Below are positions 45,910-50,208 of a DNA stretch of 50,208 nt, piece after piece (position 1 is the stretch's first letter; each line of letters starts with the position of its first letter). The DNA lies in the NCBI GenBank assembly GCA_000697335.1, contig JNEM01010037.1, forward strand, positions 1 to 50,208, given 5' to 3'. The position numbers were made by a program, and so were the translations under genes. This stretch comes from Conidiobolus incongruus B7586. Its lineage: Eukaryota > Entomophthoromycota > Entomophthoromycetes > Entomophthorales > Conidiobolaceae. The notes under the pieces were generated by a model. It saw nothing but the letters and a program-made list of their open reading frames with translations, was not told the DNA's origin and ran no database searches.

Positions 45910-48093
45910 TCAATGAGGAAGATCATTATCCAATTCATCCTTAGATGTAAAAACGGAACTTGGCGGTCGAGGAGCTAATTTTCGAGCAACATGGAGTGGA
46001 ACAGTATTCACAGTACAAGATGTAACAACAGGAGCTAAATAATTCCATTAGAAATCAAAAATATCAAATAATATATGATAAACTTACCAGATATATCTCG
46101 ATTGATCGCTACTTTCATCAAAGATTTAATCCAATCTTGGGCTTCTTCTTTTAATTCCGCTGCAAAATACAATGGCTTATTTTGAGGGTGAACAAGTTTG
46201 AAGCAGTATTTCCCAGGATTGATTGTTGGATCAGGTATAGGTTTATATCCTCTAAGGTCAATTTCTCCTTTGGGCTTCTTTTCTTTATCAGAATAATAAA
46301 GCAGCAATCTATGACCTTTCAAAACACACCAACGATCATTCCAAAGCTTGCAAGTTTTTCCTTGCTTTCTAAGCCATCCAGCAATTAGTATAACATCTGG
46401 ATTTTGAGGTGGTGTAGGAGGACGAGCAGAATCAATATCGTAGCTGATGGAACTAGGATTCATACCATTTTTGCTATGTGATAGGGCTGGTTTGTAAGAA
46501 TTAACTAGCTCTGGATCAGGTGGAGGAGGGCGGGATCTATCTGATCTGATTGTGGAAATTTCCTAATGATTTTTACAGTAAGAATGATTGGTGAGATATT
46601 ATTAATAATAAAATAAAATTTACCTCATTTTGTAAAGAAAATGATACTTGTTTTTTAACTGACGGTCTGGATGTTTCAGGCTCGGCTGAGTGGTATGAGG
46701 GAGGAGGTGCACTGTGACTTGGAGGAGGAGGACCAATTGGTGCGTCTGGAATATCTTCATCTTCTTGATAGTCTGAGAGGTTTTCATCAGAATCTGTGAA
46801 ACTATTGATTTCTCGAGAGCCAGAAGAAGGTTCCTAAATGAAATGTTTAAACTCTAAATGAAGTACATGGCAAAAGGCATTTACTTGTTGTTCTGCTATA
46901 TCATCTACAGGATGATAACCTGGTGATGATTGAAGCCATTTTTCAATGCTAGATTTTTCAGTTACAAAATTGGAAGCTTCATTAAATAGAGGCTCATCAG
47001 GATATGAGCTGCCGCCAGCACCTGAATGTTTACCAACCTCTAAAGGAGAGGAAAATTCTCCATCGAATTGTCGATTCATTTCTTGTCCGTTTTTAGCCTT
47101 AAGTTTATTAGAAGATGACTGGGAATTGGTATTGTTATTGGAGCTTAATTTATGGTTTTGATGTGATCCATTAGCAGTAGCAGGAACTTGATTGATTGGA
47201 GTGGAAGCATTGGACTCTGATTCACTAAGAAGACCATATTGACGCTTTAAATGAGTGATGGCAGTATTCACGTTGAATCTTTTTCCAAATTCGGTAATAC
47301 CTATTTCTTTCAAAGTATCCAAATTTAAAGCTAATAAGGCTTCTCCATCTATTTCGTGATGCTGGAACCTTGGGATAAGTCTTTCCAGGTTGATACTTGC
47401 TAACCATTCGCCAACCGTTGCAACGTCCCAAAGATAAGGAGGCTGGCCATTTCCAGGAAGCTTTGAGTTTGAACCAGTAAACACTTCGGATTGTCTGTAT
47501 ATAGATCTTCTAGGTGCACTTGGTTGTTTGCTAGCATCCTTATGTTTTATAGAATTTTTCAAATTAGATTCAGGTTTTGAAGGCGAGTATTCAGAGTCTA
47601 ATGTTTGTTTAGGCACAGTTTCCTTTGGACTGTTCAAATTTAGAGCGTTATTGAGCTGCTTAGAAAGTTCGGCTTCCCTTGATTCTTCCAAGTTATCTTG
47701 GTCAGATGAAGAAGGAAAATAGGGGTTATGATTTGATGGAGAGCCATGAGAGTTGGAAGGTTCAGAATTCCAAGTTGATTTACTAGTTTGTTGATTTGTG
47801 TTAGAATTTTGTTTTTCGGATTCCGTTGGGCTCAAAGGGTCAATAAGAGTAATAAAATTCATTGGAAATAAACCAATTTCTCCTCGAATATTTTGACCCT
47901 AGAATATTTAACATTAATTAATATTGTATAAAAATGTAGATGCGTTAAAAATTACCTGCCACCAACCGTCATTATAAAGGTCATCTTTTTCTATGACTAA
48001 AACTGGTTCACCAGCCTTCAAAGAAATTTCATCTTCATTGGTAGCATTGAAGTCATGAATAACATAGGCTGTTTCATGAGTGGTAGGTTCCAT
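45910..48093 (-). CDS. BOI1: SH3-SAM-PH polarity protein (Boi1/Boi2/Pob1-like)
   Basis: Scaffold at sites of polarised growth that links Cdc42 or formin and the exocyst to the plasma membrane. Five exons: 48093-47956, 47898-46885, 46833-46624, 46562-46088 and 46034-45910, giving 653 aa. An N-terminal SH3 domain (about residues 8-65: AYVIHDFNATNEDEISLKAG, DDLYNDGWWQGQNIRGEIGL) is split by intron 1. A SAM domain at about 201-268 contains LWDVATVGEWLASINLERLI and IGITEFGKRFNVNTAITHLK. Proline-rich stretches (IGPPPPSHSAPPPSYHS, RPPTPPQNP) lie before a PH domain at about 511-608 (ILIAGWLRKQGKTCKLWNDR, LLYYSDKEKKPKGEIDLRGY). The SH3-SAM-PH order is that of Boi1/2 and Pob1. The linkers are Ser/Asn-rich. 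The gene is intact, with ordinary short introns. Confidence 0.92.
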
Positions 48094-49350
48094 TCGTTGT
48101 TATTTATAGAATTATCAAAGTGTATTGTCAAATAAAGTGAATAAGAAGAAATATTGCAATCTATATAATAATATAGGATAATGGGAATTGAACGTAGGTT
48201 GTTGGGAATAGTTGCCTCAATATCAAAAGAATATTCAACAATTGAATGAAATGGATATTGTTTTTGTGTTGATATTGAGAATAAGTGCTGAGTATTATAG
48301 ATTGAATTAAACTATTGTATTTTAAATTGATTTATTTAATTCGTAATATAGGAATAGGAAAGAGAAATAATATCCAAATATAAGTTAATGAATTAAGGTT
48401 TAAATCAATCAATTCATGCTAAATTTTCATTTAATTAAAGCCAAGGTCCGCTTGTAACTCACACCAGTGATTGGCTGATTTGAATTACTAATGAATTGAA
48501 TCAATGGTGCACTGATCACATCATCCTCTTACAAATTAAATTTATATTTTTCCTTAGCATATTAAATAAGTTAAATTAATTAATTGATAAAGGACTCAGA
48601 ATAATTATCCAAATTCTTAGATTATTTAAAAAACTAAAAAACTTAAATTCATAAAGTTTAAAAACTTTAATTTTATTGGTTTAGTTGTACAATTCAATCA
48701 TTTTCAAAAATAACTGATATAATTACAGGATAAGTAATTTCAACATTTTTCCAAGTGCATAACTTAGTTTAATACACATGAAAGCATTTATTCAATTGTA
48801 CTGAGATTTATATGTAAATAATATGAAAATGTGCATAATAGATATCCATATTATTATTTGAATCTAATATTTATTATTATAACTGTATATGCTTTCCAAT
48901 TCAACTAATGTTCTAAACCTTAGCATATTTTGACCGAGAGATTATTACCTTTTCTAAGTTGGAGCTTACTAAATCCTTACATAGAAATACCCATATACTG
49001 ATTGATAGAATGTTAAATCAACTTGATTTATAAAATATTCAACAATTAATGAATTACATAATCGTTCTTTAATGACATTTTAAAATACTCAGTTCATTGT
49101 AATTTTTAAAAATAACTATCATTTTAAAAGATTCAATTTTATTAATACTATTGAACATTTTCCTAATTTCGTTCACATCCAAATGAGGAAAGGGGAAACA
49201 AAAGTAGCCAATCGCAGCGAGTTAACGTAATCACTTCTAACAAATATCACTATGCTGTGTAAACCGATTATTTAGAAAATATTTATAATATTCATATAGA
49301 TTATTGTTTTTATATATATTAAACTTTTATTTTGTATTTATATATACTAA
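48094..49350. other. Upstream region of Boi-like gene, then A/T-rich DNA
   Basis: The first 400 bp are the likely promoter. A reverse NF-Y-type site GTGATTGGCT is at 48467-48476 and a forward AGCCAATCGC at 49206-49215. No coding frame is supported in the remainder. Confidence 0.45.
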
Positions 49351-49359
49351 CATTTCAAT

Positions 49360-49870
49360 AATTAGATTCATGACAATCTCCAAATTTTTGAACTTGCTCC
49401 TATCTTTTAATATGATTCTATATCCCTTTTTTAACAGTCTTTTTCTATTGTTTTAATAAATTCCAAGAATTTAGCTTTTATGTGTTCAGGTTTTTTAAAA
49501 ATTTTATTATTTAAAAACCATTTAAGATGTCTAAAAAGTAAAGATCACTGGGTGCAAGATTAGGAGAGTATTCTAGATGTGCTAATAGTTTAAATTGATT
49601 ATAATCTAAAATATATAAAGCTTCAGCTACTGTATATGGTTTTACATTATCATGATAATATATTAATATAAAAAGTTTATATATTATCTAAGTCTTTGCT
49701 CCAATTTTTTGATCTTTGTTTGTATAATACCTTGAATAATTTTTATATTTCTTTAGAATAATATTCCCCATTTATTTCTTGTTTATCTTCAAATTTAAAA
49801 TGTATAATATTTTTCTAATCCTAACATATAATAAATATTTTCACTTTTATTTATATTTGGGTTTACTTGA
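49360..49870 (-). mobile_element. Broken mariner-type (D,D34D) DNA transposon remnant
   Basis: Minus-strand translation matches the C-terminal part of a mariner transposase. YYHDNVKPYTVAEAL (second catalytic Asp, codon at 49649-49651) is followed by HLEYSPNLAPSDLYFLDILN (near 49530-49580). The spacing between the two aspartates is 34 residues, the mariner signature. Upstream, a different frame gives IHFKFEDKQEINGEYYSKEI, equivalent to the mariner HFELLP...INAxYY segment, so at least one frameshift separates them. Several stops follow the DDE block. The N-terminal half and the terminal inverted repeats are not identified. It may run past the right edge. It is inactive and clearly old. Confidence 0.75.
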
Positions 49871-50208
49871 TTTTAAATCTGTTTTTATAATTACTTAATA
49901 GTGTTTATATATTATTTTATCAAATATAAACTTTGTATTAATAACAAAAATAGAGTGTTTTTTAAATAATCTATGTTTAGGAAAATTTTATAAATAAAAT
50001 ATATATATATTAACTTATTTAATATATTAAATATTTTTAATTCATAATATATTAAATTTAATATTCTTTTAGTTTTATTGGATTAAATTTTTAATTAATA
50101 AACCAAAACTTATATTTAATTCCTATAAAAATAATTTTTAAGAATAATTAATATAAACTAGCTTGTAAAAATAAGTCATAAAATTAAAAATATAAATATT
50201 TTTATTAA

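Overview
The window is nuclear DNA of an intron-rich, very AT-rich fungus. Coding exons stand out as islands in almost pure A/T intergenic DNA. The genes carry many short introns, mostly about 45-70 nt, with GTA-type donors and TAG acceptors. Fungal placement rests on Rtt109 (a fungal-type histone acetyltransferase), Rmt2, a Boi/Pob1-type SH3-SAM-PH protein and an Itc1-like WAC/DDT/WHIM protein. The high intron density and the presence of a branched-chain ketoacid dehydrogenase E1-alpha argue against budding yeast. An early-diverging lineage such as Entomophthoromycotina (Conidiobolus-like) would fit, but that is inference. I see no prokaryotic operon, CRISPR array, virus-like element or rRNA.

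Layout. 0.7-7.5 kb: AP-3 beta subunit (-), Rtt109 (+), PP2A catalytic subunit (-). 9-15 kb: a small SelW/SelT-type Rdx protein (+) and the 5'-3' exoribonuclease Xrn1 (+). 16-19 kb: two mitochondrial-type genes meeting tail to tail with 14 bp between them, a LETM1-domain protein (+, with an in-frame TAA) and an RCC1-repeat protein (-), then tRNA-Ser(GCT). 20-24 kb: RPL38 (-), a damaged AN1 zinc-finger gene (-) and an MBIP-like coiled-coil protein (-). 26-31.5 kb: an Itc1/BAZ-type chromatin remodelling subunit (+), tRNA dihydrouridine synthase Dus2 (+) and a tiny Cox14-like membrane protein (-). 32-37.5 kb: Mob1 (+), a 3.3 kb AT desert, and BCKDH E1-alpha (+). 37.7-38.7 kb: an unidentified, possibly decayed multi-exon gene (-). 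39-45.3 kb: condensin subunit Cnd3/Ycg1 (+), Rmt2 (+), Ola1 (-, with a one-base frameshift and a possible mitochondrial N-terminal extension). 45.9-48.1 kb: Boi-like protein (-). The right end holds a broken mariner-type transposase remnant.

The genes are ordinary housekeeping functions (membrane traffic, chromatin, RNA decay and modification, mitochondria, polarity and cytokinesis) and do not form a functional cluster. I could not find a convincing new multi-gene system. The most useful observations are: a perfect-period 48-bp triple repeat encoding a basic tail on Rtt109; an acid-free presequence-like extension in frame with Ola1; several single disruptions in otherwise well-conserved genes (two of them one-base shifts at A/T5 runs, three of them in-frame stops) that need to be separated into assembly error, decay or recoding; and a few non-coding candidates (a box C/D-like RNA, a 13-bp perfect-stem hairpin, and shared NF-Y-type CCAAT elements).

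Exon boundaries were placed by eye from splice signals, reading phase and family alignment from memory. Every gene given an exon-by-exon model closes to a whole number of codons, except where a disruption is described.
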